From contig JACSYO010001810.1 of assembly GCA_016806645.1 (NCBI GenBank), positions 2,824,001 to 2,888,000 of the forward strand: a stretch of DNA of 64,000 nt, written 5' to 3'. This document shows, one piece after another, positions 51,890 through 64,000 of the stretch. How positions within the stretch are numbered: the stretch's first letter is position 1; the number at the start of each line of letters is the position of its first letter. The notes below the pieces were generated by a model, which was given only the letters and a program-made list of their open reading frames with translations, was not told the DNA's origin and ran no database searches. The position numbers were made by a program, and so were the translations under genes. The DNA is from Ophiodon elongatus. Its lineage: Eukaryota > Chordata > Actinopteri > Perciformes > Hexagrammidae.

Positions 51890-53579
51890 CTGCTTGGCTG
51901 CAGAGGAAACTCCTCTCCAGCCTTCTTGCCCTATAGCTCTAGGAAAAATTAATTTGTGAACCACCGCTGGAATATTTAATTGAAAGCTTTACAGCTCCAT
52001 CGTCATTGTCTAATGACATGTAATAACGTTCGCACGCGCTCAAATATGCACTCTTTGGAGTACACAACGTGTGTTTATAGCAACAGTTAGGTTGGAAACG
52101 TTGAAGTTCAGCCCCGCTTTTGAAGCAGAGCAGGAGGAAAATGGCACCAAGGACACCGTGCATGCACTCTCGCTGCACAGTCAGACCAGAAGCCTTTGTG
52201 ATTCACAGGCGACTCATTAAGTCACGTTTTATGCAAATACATTTGATGGTTCATTGCGTATAATCACTGCGCACCACGAAGGTTGGACGACATTTAAATA
52301 CACAACAGGGGAATTTTTGAAGTCATTGTCAGATACAATTGCCTCGGCCCGCAGCGGTGTGCAAGCAGGCACCACAAAAGAAATAACGAGACCACAAATT
52401 GACTGTGCTTTTACACGTTCTTGTATACAGTCCACTGCGAAGCATGCAAACAAACATGCGTGACTCAACTTCGAACTCTGTTTGTATTAGAATGGTAAAA
52501 CCTTATATAACCTGCTTGCTTTTTCATTTGTTGCAGCTTAATAAAAAAAATGCAGATGAACGAGCGCGAAAACAGCCTAAACGTCCCACAGTACTGATCT
52601 GCAGGAAAGCTGATTCTGGATGCCACAAAACTCATAAGCTAAGTCAATCCCGAGCATGAATCACCGAGCACATTCAGCATGGCCAAGTCCAAAACAACTG
52701 GCTTTGACCGTCTGTGGTCTAGGTGATGTCCACCAAGCATTCAGCAACAAGCCTCTGCACCCAAATCATTTTATTGCACGAAGGCAGCCATGCCTGCAGA
52801 GTTTAGGCCCCTCTTCTCGGAGATCAGCGGAGTTAAAACACTGGTGAACGGATACGCGTCTTGTAGCCTGCGTCAATATTTTGGGTTTGCGTCTGTGAGT
52901 ATGATTTTATTTCCACACTCTGTTCTGTTACTCGTAAGACAGTAGAAAAGGGTAGAAAACTATTTTAAGACAATAAAGTACTTTTTCCAGGCCTTGGTGC
53001 TGGACCTAGAACACATAACTATCATGCAAATTGTGAAGATCGTAGAGACGCAGCTCGGGTTGAAGGCCAGTATTGTATTCAGAGGACAATTAGACTTTTC
53101 AGTACTTTAAGCCTGAAGGTCACGCGCAATGTGGAAATAGCTCTAAGGCGACTGGGTTTATTGTTATTGGGGGTAAAATCAGCCCTGTGGTCCGGTGCTC
53201 TGGTTTTCAACCTTTACCACACTTCACGTTGAAACCCCTCAGGCAGTTAACGCCATGCAAGCCAAACCAAGTTTGTATTTATTTTTTTTAAAAAGAAGAA
53301 AAAAGTAGTGTGAAAATGTAACATGTCTTAAACTACTTAATCCGGAGGTTCAAGTTTTAAGATTGCAAATACACATCTTTAGACATCACCAACAATCATC
53401 AGTATTACAGTATTACAGTTTACTGCAGTGAAATGTAAAAAAAATGTAAGACTAAATTGCTTATAGTTTTCAAACAACCTGTTGCTTGTCACGTGTGCTA
53501 CTGTTTCGTTTAGATTGTGGCTGTTATTGTCTCCAATTATCGGTTTGCTGTGAAGCATTTTGAAATGTGGATACCATAA

Positions 53580-53592
53580 CTATTATTCTTAC

Positions 53593-53634
<42 letters not shown>

Positions 53635-53659
53635 TATTATTACTATTATTATTATTACT
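53580..53659. repeat. (ATT)n trinucleotide repeat
   Basis: Interrupted ATT repeat between hoxd11a and hoxd12a. Confidence 0.9.
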
Positions 53660-54442
53660 CTATCCGTTTTGCACCTTCGTATTAAAATATTGTGTGATTT
53701 TCTTTGACTGACACTGCTTTATGTGCTCAGCAAAACACGTATTACTCACATGTTCACTTCAATATTTTTGCATTTCCACAGTCCACACTCCATAAGTTAC
53801 ATTTAAAAGTTTTCAGGGGCCAAACTTGAATTCAACTTAAATCGTCTATTACTACAATTTTACCAAATATAAATGGGAAGCTACTTTAAAAATGTCCATG
53901 TTTAGTTTAACTAATTTCTACATGCTGAGATTTAGCTTTTTGCTAATATTGTGGCAAGTAGCAACGCACAGCCTAACTAAGTAACTTGACCTTAACTTTG
54001 TTTTGACGCCCCCACTATCTGAAGTTGCTGTATGACGCTGTCTGGCTGCATTTGGCTGTAAAGCAATAAAGCAACCAATGCTGCAGGAAAACGTTGCCTA
54101 TCAGACGCATAGCAAACTCTGTGTAGGCGTTCAAAATAGTCCGAGCAATACAAACTAATAGGTGGAACGTGTGGGAGGATTTTAAGCTGAGACAAACCTC
54201 GAGTTGGGACAACAGGCCCACAGCGTCCGAGTGTGTGGATGTAGATTGTGTGCAAAAATAATATTGATATTAAAGCAATATTACGCCAATGAAAGACTAC
54301 AAATTACATTTAGCCACAACAGCTCTACAAAAGAAAAGACCAAAAAAAAAAAAAAAAACTGGCATCTATTGAAGAACCTTCTCTTCGCGTTTCATTACAG
54401 ATGAATAGGTTTGAAAGTGTATTCTTACTTTCATTAGCCTTT

Positions 54443-54527
54443 GATATGACTGCAGTGGTGAATTATTGTTGCAGTGATGCGGTGATGGTGACGTGATAAT
54501 GATGCAATTCACCACTGCAGTCATATC
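54443..54527. repeat. Perfect 22-bp inverted repeat with 41-nt loop
   Basis: Arms at 54443-54464 and 54506-54527 are exact reverse complements and contain CTGCAG. The loop holds a further imperfect GTGATG/CGTGAT series. It lies between hoxd11a and hoxd12a. It could be a hairpin RNA or the ends of a very small transposon remnant. Confidence 0.9.
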
Positions 54528-54848
54528 GTCCATTATTAGATTCACTCATGTAATGTTTCACGTACTGGTGCTGGTGGTTGGTAACTCTCTGATCGTCTGA
54601 CCACCTGTAACCTGAAGGCTTCAACGTTGTCATAATGTGAAAACTACAGTGAAGTGTTTAGGTAAATATAAACAATGACCCAGCTATGCACATATCACAC
54701 ACACCCCAACAATACGCACGTAATATACGAGCCTGTTTTTGGTGTGCGTAAAGTGCAAAGAAATTAAAGGATACATAATATGTTCTTTGAATTACTCAGA
54801 TCCATTTGGTCATATGGGTAACCTTCCTCTGTCATGTGGAGGTTTGCC

Positions 54849-54849
<1 letters not shown>

Positions 54850-54919
<70 letters not shown>
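54850..54919. repeat. (GT)n microsatellite
   Basis: About 34 GT units between hoxd11a and hoxd12a, about 0.3 kb from the 22-bp inverted repeat. Confidence 0.95.
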
Positions 54920-54922
<3 letters not shown>

Positions 54923-55707
54923 TTTGTTTATTTCATGCAATACATACAATACGATACAATAACTAAAATAAGCACAATGTAAATGTACCAGATTGGGCCA
55001 TGCATGCTAATTGTGGCAGCGTTAAGTGTCTGCGATGAGTAGAAATGCTAAACAAAAACACAAAAGATCACGTGACTAATATTGAAGAAAATGCACATAT
55101 ATTAGGAAAGAAATATTAATTTGGAGTATTTGATACTGAAGTTACACCTAATACGGTGGATGATTTAGACATAATATTTGTAAAGCAGTCGGAGATTTTG
55201 TTCTGCTGTTGAGTTGAAAATATTGTATTTAATATTATATAACCTTTGAAGCTGCTTGAGAGAAGTAAATACATTTACTGCAGTGATAGCTGAATGAAGA
55301 CTAAATGTAATTTAAAGTGAGTGGATAGTTGTTTAAAGATTATATGAAGTGTCCTTGTACAGCCTAAATGAAGCAAATAAGTTTATTCGTGCATACGTCA
55401 CCGATGTATAAAGTGAGGAGTATTCAGTGTATAGTAAGTGGAAGGTAACAGAACACGCATATGCTGGTATTTCCATCACTGCAAGTAAATCCTCTCGACT
55501 ACTATTTTTTAAATCAGTCAAATTTGGTGCAGACACATATTGGCACATTTTTCACATTCAGATTGCAGGTAATGATCAATAGGTCCTGAATGAGCGTGAA
55601 TACGGAGGCTGAATACACTTGAAGCCTTGGCCATTCAATACACTGCCTAAAACATAATGATTCACAAGATGCACAATCACTCGTCTTCGGGTAATTTCAA
55701 AATTATC

Positions 55708-55713
55708 TTTATT
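55708..55713 (-). other. Probable hoxd12a poly(A) signal
   Basis: AATAAA on the minus strand in a T-rich context about 1.0 kb downstream of the hoxd12a stop. Motif evidence only. Confidence 0.4.
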
Positions 55714-56724
55714 TACAAATGTATGCATCTGCATGTTGCGTCCATTTTACAAAACATGTGTCTGTGCGTAAAAAGATGGCTGATCTAATGCGTATTCTTA
55801 CAAATAATGCGTTTTATTTGACAATCCATTCAATCCGAAAGAATTCTTCATAAATTATGTATTTAAAAAGACAAGAGCAGAGCAAAAGTAATGCTGATTC
55901 AACTGATCTGTAATTGTGCTGGAGCCGTTTGGATAGCAACACGAAACCAGGTGTGACAACAAATAATCCACTATTATATTAATACAGTTATAAAGCAGTT
56001 AAAACAACAGCATCAGAATGTTTCGTATCAACAAACATGTTTATTTTTGCACTGGAAGTAAACACCTCTTTGCGCTAAATTATTTTTACTTTGAATGTGG
56101 ACGCGGCCATATAGAACAAAAACAATGTTACTTTTCTCATTTAATCAGATTTACAATTAATTGAAGGGGAACTCGGGCATTTCATTTAATAACAACAATA
56201 AGGAAACAGCCATGCAATCACAATATATCTCGTAATACTGACTTGTTAATCTTTTATATGTCCGTAAACATGAACTTGACCGTTTGCTTCCACATTAGGC
56301 CCCCACCACACGAACGGGCCATCATACAAAATACACAAACACAGACCAATATACTTGTTTAAATATGTAAAAGGTTTGGTTTTGATACAATTTTGAGCTG
56401 GGTGAGAAACAATTTAAAGGTTCATCATTATCCGCAGCTTCAAGCCAATCAGGATCCAGGGCCTACTGCGCATTGGGAGAATCTCAAAAGACCAATTGAG
56501 TAGAATAAATTATATCTTTTAGTCTGCACTGCGCTTTCATTACTATTAATAACACTTAACTTGAGACTAGATACTATTGCAGCATATAATGTGACAGGAA
56601 GACCATTTTTTTTTTTACATATCTATACAAGTCCATGCCACAAACCGAAAGGTGTGTGCACGTGATGTGCTGCAACATTCATAGGACAACACATGTTCTG
56701 TGTCATGATCAAGTCCAAAGGTCA

Positions 56725-57981
56725 TCAGTACGCAGAGAAAGCATGCTCGCGCATCATCAGTCGCTTCTTCTTCATCCTTCGGTTCTGAAACCATATTTTC
56801 ACTTGTTGGTCGCTCAGGTCCAGTCTCTCTGACAACTCTTTCCGTTTCTGTCTGTTGATGAATTCATTCATCATAAATTCATTCTCAAGTTCAGCCAGCT
56901 GCAGCTTCGTGTAAGGTTTTCTCTTCTTCCTGGTTTTCACTTGTGACGAGCACCATGGGGCAGCTGCAGGGAGCAGAGGTAGAAACAAGTTTTATACTTT
57001 AAATTAACACCAACCTCAGGAGCAGGGATGTGTGGAGGGAATTAACTGCTCCCAATGGCACTACTATTGCTCATATCTTACGAAAATAAAAAAAAATGAT
57101 TTAACACATTATATATTAGAGGGCTCGCCTACTGTACATATATAGAAATATGGGTAATATTACCAAGAATACCAGACAGCAACCTATATAAGGATATTAA
57201 AATAATAATCAGACCATAGGATATATATGATTATTAAAATGATATGTCAAACACCAACTAACTCCTTTATAAGAATAAGCTATTCACCAATTGAATATTC
57301 GTTATGAGGTGAAAGGAGATCACAAGAGACATTTGCCGAAATATAAGACACCGACGTGAAGCACAGATCTATAGATCCTAGTGTCTTATCATTATGAAAT
57401 AGAAATATACAACCGGGTACTTAACCTTCTGCGAAAGTCGTCCTGGAGCATGTGTGACTAGATGATGGGTGAATGGGATTGTGCTCCTGTTTGGTGTCGT
57501 TCCCGTTCAGCGGATCCCCTGAATCCGGATCAAGCTGGGCCGCGGACCTGTGAGACCGACTGTCCAGGTCCGAGTAGCCGCGGTCACTGGCGGCCCCGTG
57601 CTCCCCGGCGTAAACCTCATCTCGCCGGGCAGACTCCTCTGACTTGTGGTTTGAGACCTGAAAGCATCGGGCCGACTCCTCCAGATGCGCCTTGACGTGG
57701 CCGCTGGAAGAGTTGGTATTTATAGACAGCGAGTTGGACAGAAACGGCGGACAGTAGCCTCCAAAGGCGCGACTCTGAGGTGGTACCGTTGGTCCAGACG
57801 TGCACGCACTTGAGGAAGTCCATGGGAGCGTGCACACATCTCTCCTATTGTAAGGGATCTGGTGCAGCCCGGGTATGTGGGCTCCATTGCCCCGCAAGTT
57901 GGAGAAATACAGCGATTCAGGGGAAGTAAAATTCAAGAGAGAACCAACATAGCCGGGATTTAAAGGATTCCGCTCACACAT
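56725..57981 (-). CDS. hoxd12a: Homeobox protein Hox-D12a (two coding exons)
   Basis: Paralogue-group-12 AbdB-like Hox transcription factor used in posterior axis and fin patterning. Exon 1 is 57426-57981 and exon 2 is 56725-56963. Donor GCAGAAG/GTTAAG and acceptor CCTGCAG/CTGCCC join in phase 1 (GCT) to give 264 residues. The start is set at [18 protein letters not shown], the Hox12 N-terminus. Upstream in-frame ATGs at 57987 and 58026 are less likely. The PWC motif precedes the homeodomain (about 196-255; [37 protein letters not shown]), followed by [11 protein letters not shown]. The donor GTTAAG is weaker than the others. The intron is 462 bp. This is the most 5' Hox gene visible. Confidence 0.97.
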
Positions 57982-58074
57982 TTCCATGGAGCTTTCCTCA
58001 GACGCTTCTCGCAAGGCTCTTAGCAACTCCTGAAGAATAAAGGGTAGGTAATTGTTGATTTGTTAATACAACGT

Positions 58075-58080
58075 CACGTG
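58075..58080 (-). promoter_or_regulatory. hoxd12a promoter E-box
   Basis: Palindromic CACGTG about 94 bp upstream of the hoxd12a ATG, inside a TCACGTGAT context. No CCAAT box is nearby, unlike the other five genes. Confidence 0.4.
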
Positions 58081-59479
58081 ATATGCAAAATATGTTGTTC
58101 CGCCCCACCCTTGCTCCCAGAACTGCAAAGCAAAAATACTCCATGAGGATATATTTTGGTATTGAGTGGGTGGGGGATGAAGTTCGATTCTCATCATACA
58201 GTCGAAAATATCATACGAATGTTTGGCTTATGACAAATAAAGTGTCAGGGGGTCTTATTTCAAAAGCACATGGGCGGAATCTCTTTTGGTGTCATTGTGC
58301 TGAGATTAAGAATAGCAAGGTGACTCTGTGGACTGACCCATATGGTACAAGGGTAAACGCAGGTTCTTCAATGCACCACAGGAGACCGGAGACTATATGC
58401 ACAACTCCATACACAGGTTTCATGAAATACTCCCAGTGCAAAATTATTGAAATTATACTGAATACTTTTGGGATGAAGGCTAATTTTCAAAATGTGTTCT
58501 TGCATTGACAGAAAACAGTCATGAGAACAAGTCATACAAATCCCTTTTCCCCACATGCAATCAAAACGAGCTACAATCCATTGTATGATTTTCTATATAT
58601 TTATATATATATTATACATAGTACATTTTAGCCTTCGATGTGACGTTTTTCTTGTAGTCACCCCCTTGTAAACATTGTCGCATTCATTCGTACTGCTGCG
58701 GAGTTATATGGCCTGAAAACAACGAGTGAAACATAAAGAAATATATCTGCATTTTGAAAATGCATGCATACCGGCCTTTACTCGAATTAATAAAAAGAAA
58801 AATGTCTGCGTTTTCCATCAGAGGTTTCTCTACAGACTACCTCATTGTCTCTATATTTGCAAGGCCACATCTGACATAAACTGAATGGCTTCTTGAGCAG
58901 TTTAGGTTAATGTCGATGTCTTTAAATGGAACTTTAGTTGTTTTTTTTTTGCTAAGTGAAGAAAATGACCATTGCAACCGTCATCTCTGTAAAAAGGCTT
59001 CTGCGTGGCTCCCCTACTGTACAATTACGACCTCTAGTTCAATGTTAGCACCCGAAAATAAGATTCAAAAACGATATTATCCCCAGGCCAAATTATTACA
59101 CTATTGTTTACAATTAAAACAGACATTTACATTTTAAATATCAAATACTGTGTAAATGTAGTATTCCAAGTCCAAGTGCATTTCGCCAGCAGTACTTAGT
59201 GTACTATCAAATATTGTCAGTGCTTCCCTAAATGAATATATCCATACGCTCCTCTTATGGGGATTTAACGTGTATCATGGTAAACTGTACACTTGTGTGA
59301 TTCATAATCCCCACTATTATTTAAATAGTATACACATTATAGACATCTGATAACCTATCGGAAGAACTAACATTTCATTCATTCCACTCCATTAAGTTAT
59401 TTTTTGTGTTATCATTTGAGATTTCTTTTCTGCAGGACACAATGCCTCTTGCAATTTCTCACAGACTATGATTAGGTAA

Positions 59480-59481
<2 letters not shown>

Positions 59482-59557
<76 letters not shown>
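59482..59557. repeat. (GT)n microsatellite
   Basis: About 38 GT units followed by a G-rich GGGGGTGGGGGTGGGG tail, 1.5 kb upstream of hoxd12a. Confidence 0.95.
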
Positions 59558-59558
<1 letters not shown>

Positions 59559-59882
59559 GGGGGTGGGGGTGGGGAGTTCAAAAATACACTGACACTGAAG
59601 ACTTGGAGCAGTTGTTTATTTCAATACAAAGGATCCCATAGTGGAGAAAAAGTGCGTCTTGTTTTGATCACAAATTACTTCAGAGACAACCAAGTAATTA
59701 TTTTATGAACACAAATCTGTAGATTGGATTCCTTATAACTACACCGGTCAAACTGGCTAATTGCAGCTGTTTGCATAGAGTTAATCATTCCAAATACATT
59801 TCATTGAGATTGAAAATATACAGTGTTTAAACCAGGCAAGTTTCTCAAAATGACTAATCATTTGAGTAATTGCGGCTGTAAT

Positions 59883-59896
59883 CCAATAGGTGGCAG
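59883..59896 (+). promoter_or_regulatory. Candidate CTCF site
   Basis: The plus strand reads CCAATAGGTGGCAG, one mismatch from the CTCF core. It lies about 1.9 kb upstream of hoxd12a and is oriented opposite to the candidates at 33.1 and 39.4 kb. Confidence 0.35.
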
Positions 59897-60906
59897 TACA
59901 AGTTCGTATTTGGCCTTCATCCTGCCATGCTGTCTTTGCTCTTTTCATTGTTTGTCAGTTGCTTAATTCTGCAATTAAACATCAGCAATTTCAGTCATCG
60001 CTGGAGTTGTGCATATAGATTTACTGCTCGTGTGAGGGGCCGTGTGCATGCAGTGTGTGCCTTTATTAACTTCAGCAGTCAAGGTAGGAAAAGTGAGAAC
60101 ATAAAGGTGTATTTTTTATCGCAAATCTTTGTTCCCAGTGTGTTTGTTGTACATTTCTGTTCCTAGTATGTTTGAATCAAGAAAAAAGAACATATAAGAG
60201 CTGGGAAATATGTCGAATAGCGACACCTGTGCATAAAAAAACAACTTGAAATTATAATGTAGAAAAATAGACACAATGCTACAAAAATGCATATACAAAT
60301 TATTAACAAAGATAACGATATTACACAACTGACTGCAATATCTCTAGAGTGAACGCTAATGGTTTTTTTTAAAGGCTTTTTATATATTTGTTAATTTCGT
60401 CCATCACATTTTAAGCTATATTCAAAGTTTGGCAAAGTGTTTTTTCAATACCCAGGCCCATGCATCTCGCGTTATGTAAAACATGTCTAAATCGCATTTG
60501 CCCCCATTAAGGAAAAGAACTGTGATTATAGTTAGAATTAAATTAAAAGCAAATTGTATTCATTGCATAAGGAAACGTGTGAACAAACTAATCCCAACGA
60601 AATGAAAATAAATATACACTCGTTTCATCTGTAACTTGCTGATACACCTCCTGGCTTATTTTAACTTGTTTTGCTTTGCGACAAATTTCACCCAAAACGT
60701 GGCGTTATATCACAAACTGTGCAGAGCTCACATGGGCAAACTGGGCGTCCAATTTTCTCTTTAAAACATTCATAATTCATAAGTTAGTTGGCACATTCAG
60801 CTTAAAGTTTCGCTATATTGAAGTTCGGCCAACAGTCAGACAGAGGAAGATGGGCTCCCACAATTACAAAATTAGGAGAATGTTTAGTGTTCGGTTTTGG
60901 TGTCAT

Positions 60907-61143
60907 TTACTGCTCTTCCTCCTTCATGTTTAGGGTGTCAGGAGCCATATTGAGGAGCTCAGTCTGGTTGTTGTCCAGGCCTTTGAAGGAAGCTGTCCGC
61001 CGTCTATTGTCCTTGGTAATAAACTTGCGGCTTCCCTCGTTCAAGTTCTTTGGGCTGAGAAATGTTGCCTTGTATCTTCCTGGTGTTGAAATATTAATAA
61101 TGAGTCGATGGGAAGCCAAAATGGGTTTATCGTTAAATTCCAT
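60907..61143 (-). CDS. Unidentified 78-codon ORF, possible terminal exon
   Basis: I do not recognise this protein. The minus frame reads 78 residues with a coding-like middle and end: polar and charged, a basophilic kinase-like motif RRRTASF, and an acidic end MKEEEQ before TAA. An acceptor-like CAACACCAG/GAAGA near 61079 suggests the real exon may be 60907-61079 rather than starting at the ATG. It is not a homeobox and does not resemble Hox13 or Evx2. It lies about 2.9 kb upstream of hoxd12a, where hoxd13a is expected. Alternatives are a chance ORF, a last exon of a gene continuing to the right, or a retrocopy fragment. Confidence 0.3.
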   Translation of the reverse strand: MEFNDKPILASHRLIINISTPGRYKATFLSPKNLNEGSRKFITKDNRRRTASFKGLDNNQTELLNMAPDTLNMKEEEQ

Positions 61144-61199
61144 GCAATATAATTGAGAGGGAACTGCACACGAACACGTTACAATAAGAAAACAAGTTT

Positions 61200-64000
61200 T
61201 CTAATTATTAATTACTTCCATTTGACAGAAGCTACAGGCTTCAGAGAGTTTTGCTGAGCAGGTTCACACGTGTGGAATATTTCCACATGTGATATTTTCA
61301 GCTGCAGTGCATCACCTATTTCTGGACTATATTAAGCAGTTGATTTGAAACGTCGAAACGGAAAAATTGTTTGGTTGAGGATGCAAAAAAAGCTGACGAA
61401 CAAATGGTGTTAAAGAAACTGAATAATTTCAAGTGAAAATACATATTCGGTGGTTAGATTTTACCTGGAGAAATGTGAACGTAAAGGCAAATATATTAAA
61501 TCCACGATTTGAAGTTTCCAACGGGCCTAATGAGTTTGGTCAGCTTTCAAAGTAAATATCCGAGATGACATTTGGAACACACTTAAAATAATAGCCTCAG
61601 CGACTGATGCACTTTATGGAAAATGTCGGTAAAATAGCCGAAATGTAGAAAACAAATTCAAACCAACGCAACACATGTTGCACTGGTTGATTATTTTCAA
61701 TCAAGCTGAGCTCGCACCAACGTGGGCCTACGATGAAATACATTATCGACAAGGTCATGTTTTAAAAATAACCACAACTAACAATGCAACAATGTAAAGG
61801 GTTCTCATGAGGTACCAATACATGAATAATAAACTATTCGAGAGCGAGTAAAAATCATTTTGAATCGAATAATAAGTTACTTGTGAATATTAGCTTGTAA
61901 TAGTAGATAATATGTTTACTTTAATAGTGATATCTGTTATAAGGAACACTTTATATTGTACTGCTGCTGAATGACAATGAGCTAATATACACATTCACTT
62001 TTGATCATCTGCACAGTTGACTGAAAAGTTGACAGTTGACAGTTCCTTCTATATTAGTTGCTATTGCTGATAATGCAATATTATACTGAGAAGTTACTTG
62101 ACATTAATTGGTGCTGAGCTAACCGTTAGTGTCTCAAAAAGGGATCTACTGAGGTTTTACTCTGTTAGTTTCATAAAGATAAAACTGAGAAAGTAAGAAA
62201 TTGACGAACGGCATTCTAAAGATAAAGATGCAGAAACATGAGTGTTTGTTTGTTTAATACGTTTTTTTTTCTGGGAAAACTGTTTCAGAGGTTCGGGAAG
62301 CAGTTAGTCTGGTCCCTGTTCTGTTATTTGGTTTGTTTGCATTCACAACAAGTCGCCCCAAGATGGCGCTCTCACTTAAGGAAAGAACTCTGAAGCAGCG
62401 AAGACACCGTTGTACAAACACCGTGGGAGCATAAAGCAACAGCTTCCTTCAGCATTACATACTGAAACATTTGGTTAATGAGGTGGTTCAGCTGACTGGG
62501 TTTGAATTTGAATCAGAGGTACATCTTACGAAAAAAACTAAGCAACTGATGCTTACTCTTTTACACATACTTAAAAATATGCTTCAATTGCTCTAATTAC
62601 AAAATAAAAAACTACATAAAGTAGAAGCAGTGTGCTAACTTCTGTTCAGTTCTGAAGGCTGATTGGTTCGAGCTCAGGTATCGTTTTGTTCACTGGTAGT
62701 CCTCTTTTTATCATGATAAGATTCTCAAAAAAAAAGAATTTGGGAATTGTAACTAACATTTGTAACATAATTTGCAATGATGTGCTCTTACTTCAACAAT
62801 ATGTCCACACGCATTGGACACAACTCCACATTTGTCATCATTATACATATACAGCGATGTATTATATATGCATCGTGTAATGAGTGTGACTGTATGAGGA
62901 TCATGACGCAGACCAGTGCTTAGTAAGGAAAATTGTGAATGCAAAACATTTATTCTTCAACTATACTGTGTATTAAACAGTTGCACATATATTTACATAC
63001 TGCTTGGAGCCACAGCTCATTATAGACATACAGTAAAAAGAATATTGTGTTTCAATAGTCATTTGACTCTAATTTGGGAAAGAGTTCATTGTTTAAGTGC
63101 GTGATCTCCATATTTACCATTTAATGTCCTGTTGACAGATACACTTTATAGCTGTTTGGACTATATGCACCTTTGTTTAAAGTAAAGAGTACTTCCAAAG
63201 GAACAGAGTGGCTGAACACCAAATTGTTACTTTAAAGTGTTCAGAAAAACAAACAAACAAAGAGAGCGATAAAATAATGTCAACGATAATCTGTTTCCTC
63301 GGTTTGTCAACTTCCTGAGTGAAGTGGCTAACAGGTTAAACTATAAATAAAGCATCACACCTGAATTTCCTGGTCAGGCTACAAGTAAAAAATATTGTAT
63401 GTGCGATGGCTTCTATTGACATTGAACAACATATCTGCATTTTGTTTTGTATGTAAATCTGTCAGGATTAAGTAGATATATAATTTGGCTCCTCTTCATG
63501 TGGTTTGGAGAACTGATAAGTAAAGAGACTATTCACTCGGTCTCAGTTCTGTTTTTAAGCATTGGTTAAGTTGTGGCTGTTCCTATCCGGGCTCACAGAA
63601 AAGTTTGCCTCGTGCAAAACACGCACTTCAGGTAATTCATGAACTAGAATTACTGCCTCACAATTTTATGACTCTGCCAACCAGTGAAGTTTCAGTTTAC
63701 GTCAATGTCTGCCCAAGATCACTTCGTCCTTTTATCCTAGTAGAGATTTGTGTGAAATTGTCATAATTAGCATATGTTCATCAATGAGGCCAAGTGGAGG
63801 CTTGAGCCAAATTTGAAGAAATTCTCTCCAGACACTCCTGAGATATCACAAGAATGGGCCGGACAACCCGAAAACATAATGCAATTAAAACAACAGGGCG
63901 TCTTACATTTCAATACACATATAAGACTCATTAAACATTAAAAGATGAAACGATTTATATTTTTGGAACGTGCTCTTGGGTGCAGGCAACCTGCTTTTTC
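61200..64000. other. Non-coding end of window 5' of hoxd12a
   Basis: No Hox13 or Evx homeobox on either strand. Two close E-boxes at 61267-61272 and 61284-61291 and a YY1-like AAGATGGCGCT near 62360 are the only motifs noticed. Confidence 0.5.

Larger units (their letters stand above)
51900..55700. other. hoxd11a-hoxd12a intergenic region
   Basis: Non-coding; contains the ATT repeat, the 22-bp inverted repeat and a GT repeat. No homeobox. Confidence 0.5.

Overview
This window is most of a HoxD cluster from a bony fish, almost certainly the hoxda cluster of a percomorph-type teleost. The support is six two-exon Hox genes, all on the minus strand in strict paralogue order, with a miR-10b precursor just 5' of hoxd4a. 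Splicing, a phase-1 intron in every Hox gene, vertebrate microsatellites and dispersed repeats of a kind I associate with teleosts fit this. Retention of d3, d4, d9, d10, d11 and d12 in one cluster points to hoxda rather than the strongly reduced hoxdb.

Layout from left to right, which is the 3' (anterior) to 5' (posterior) end of the cluster. 1-12.4 kb: no gene recognised, some degenerate repeats. 12.4-13.85 kb: a promoter-like and 3'UTR-like block where hoxd1 lies in tetrapods, with no Hox coding sequence. 16.66-17.99 kb: hoxd3a. 18.1-26.4 kb: non-coding. 27.07-28.17 kb: hoxd4a. 29.17-29.23 kb: mir-10b. 29.3-40.8 kb: long non-coding interval where hoxd8 has been lost. It holds an orphan Hox-like promoter module near 35.0 kb and a repeat-rich island at 35.8-38.2 kb. 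40.89-42.15 kb: hoxd9a. 44.30-46.06 kb: hoxd10a. 50.20-51.62 kb: hoxd11a. 56.73-57.98 kb: hoxd12a. 58.1-64 kb: no hoxd13a or evx2 homeobox was seen. A small coding-like minus-strand ORF at 60.9-61.1 kb is unidentified.

The Hox proteins are nuclear transcription factors that give positional identity along the body axis and in paired fins, with more posterior genes used further back and later. Order and orientation are as in other vertebrates. All exon junctions were derived from the sequence and each restores the conserved reading frame.

The most interesting pattern is a shared promoter grammar. A CACGTG-like E-box lies roughly 60-240 bp upstream of all six starts, with a CCAAT box nearby in five of them. 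In d4a, d9a and d10a the CCAAT box is 9-11 bp from the E-box. The same E-box/CCAAT pair with an 11-bp gap occurs once without a gene, at 34980-35001, where hoxd8a would have been. This may be the surviving promoter of a deleted Hox gene. Two long perfect hairpins (37.1 kb and 54.5 kb) and candidate CTCF sites are also noted.
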